DNA of 64,000 bases from Paragordius varius (taxonomy: Eukaryota; Nematomorpha): NCBI GenBank assembly GCA_964247055.1, contig OZ176051.1, forward strand, positions 4,154,001-4,218,000, written 5' to 3'. Positions 63,525 through 64,000 of this stretch are shown in pieces; positions within the stretch are counted from its first letter, which is position 1, and every line of letters begins with the position of its first letter. Under the pieces are notes generated by a model. It saw only the letters and a list, made by a program, of their open reading frames with translations, was not told where the DNA came from and ran no database searches. Made by a program: the position numbers and the translations under genes.

Positions 63525-64000
63525 TTATATGTACTTTTTAAAACCGTTTTTATAGGGACATTTTTATGATAACAATCGGCATTGATATCTTATTTATTTT
63601 AGAATAGTCGATTATTTAACATTTTAAGCCTTTTTGACAATGTTAAAATGTTTAATTATATACCTTTTTGACATAAATAATTAGATAATGATCCACTTCA
63701 AAACAATATAGAATCTAATGGTATGGTCTAACAACACAAAATTACAAATGATGCCGCCATTAACAAAAATTCAAAACCAAAATTTATTTAAAAAATATCC
63801 AATTTTATATGTGTTACAAAAAAAACGATACAAACAAACAATCTTCCTTCCAATATCGATTCAAATCTAATTTTTTAAATATATTTTTCTAGGTTACCAT
63901 ATTTATTTAGTCATGAAACAAACAACACTTAATTATTTATTATAAGCATTTCTTATTATGATCAATCCATAACTATTTTTTTTATATATGAGTAGGCTTT
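63525..64000. other. TANGO1 3' flank
   Basis: AT-rich sequence after the TANGO1 stop codon, probably its 3' UTR and spacer. No further coding exon was seen before the window ends. Confidence 0.5.

Noticed and set aside
1-64000. CRISPR arrays, bacterial operons or phage-type systems
   Set aside because: All coding regions are intron-bearing animal genes. The regular repeats seen are transposon arrays and microsatellites.

Overview
This is nuclear DNA from an AT-rich invertebrate animal. Six protein genes can be read exon by exon with consistent splice phases. They are, left to right: a CAMSAP/Patronin-like gene (minus strand, running off the left edge), the DEAD-box helicase DDX49 (+), the zinc-finger regulator BCL11 (+), a PRL/PTP4A phosphatase (+), FBXO9 (-) and the ER-exit receptor TANGO1/MIA3 (+). 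BCL11, TANGO1, FBXO9 and CAMSAP are bilaterian-type genes. Several introns are only 21-33 nt long and lie at the 5' ends of genes whose later introns are 50-1000 nt. As far as I recall, short 5' introns with long 3' introns are known in schistosomes and other flatworms, and mid-twenties introns in dicyemid mesozoans. My inference is a fast-evolving lophotrochozoan parasite or relative (flatworm or mesozoan); the species cannot be fixed from the sequence.

Layout. 1-7288: CAMSAP-like gene, 13 exons, with two foldback mariner-like MITEs and other repeats in its introns. 7289-7445: 157-bp divergent promoter. 7446-12797: DDX49, 10 exons, complete. 12798-20357: gene-poor DNA with a repeat element carrying a tandem array of about 160-bp units, then several (TA)n tracts. 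20358-33447: BCL11, 5 exons, with a 7.6-kb first intron that is poor in repeats and may be regulatory. 33448-46639: gene-free. It holds a 5-kb hAT transposon with a perfect 8-bp target duplication, itself invaded by another repeat family, and a second copy of that repeat. 46640-48400: PRL phosphatase, 5 exons, complete with CAAX box. 49411-52583: FBXO9, 8 exons, complete. 52584-52657: only 74 bp separate the FBXO9 and TANGO1 start codons. 52658-63524: TANGO1, 24 exons, complete. Its introns contain a second MITE family, a small hAT derivative, a tRNA-derived SINE and a tandem duplication spanning a splice acceptor.

The six genes are not an operon or shared pathway. They are housekeeping or developmental genes arranged partly as head-to-head pairs (CAMSAP/DDX49 and FBXO9/TANGO1). 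The strongest unusual signals are the 21-29 nt introns forced by reading frame, a 33-nt stop-free intron placed exactly inside helicase motif Ia, and the very compact divergent promoters. No clear new multi-gene system was found. Exon coordinates were derived by hand from splice signals, phase and family similarity; no alignment was run.
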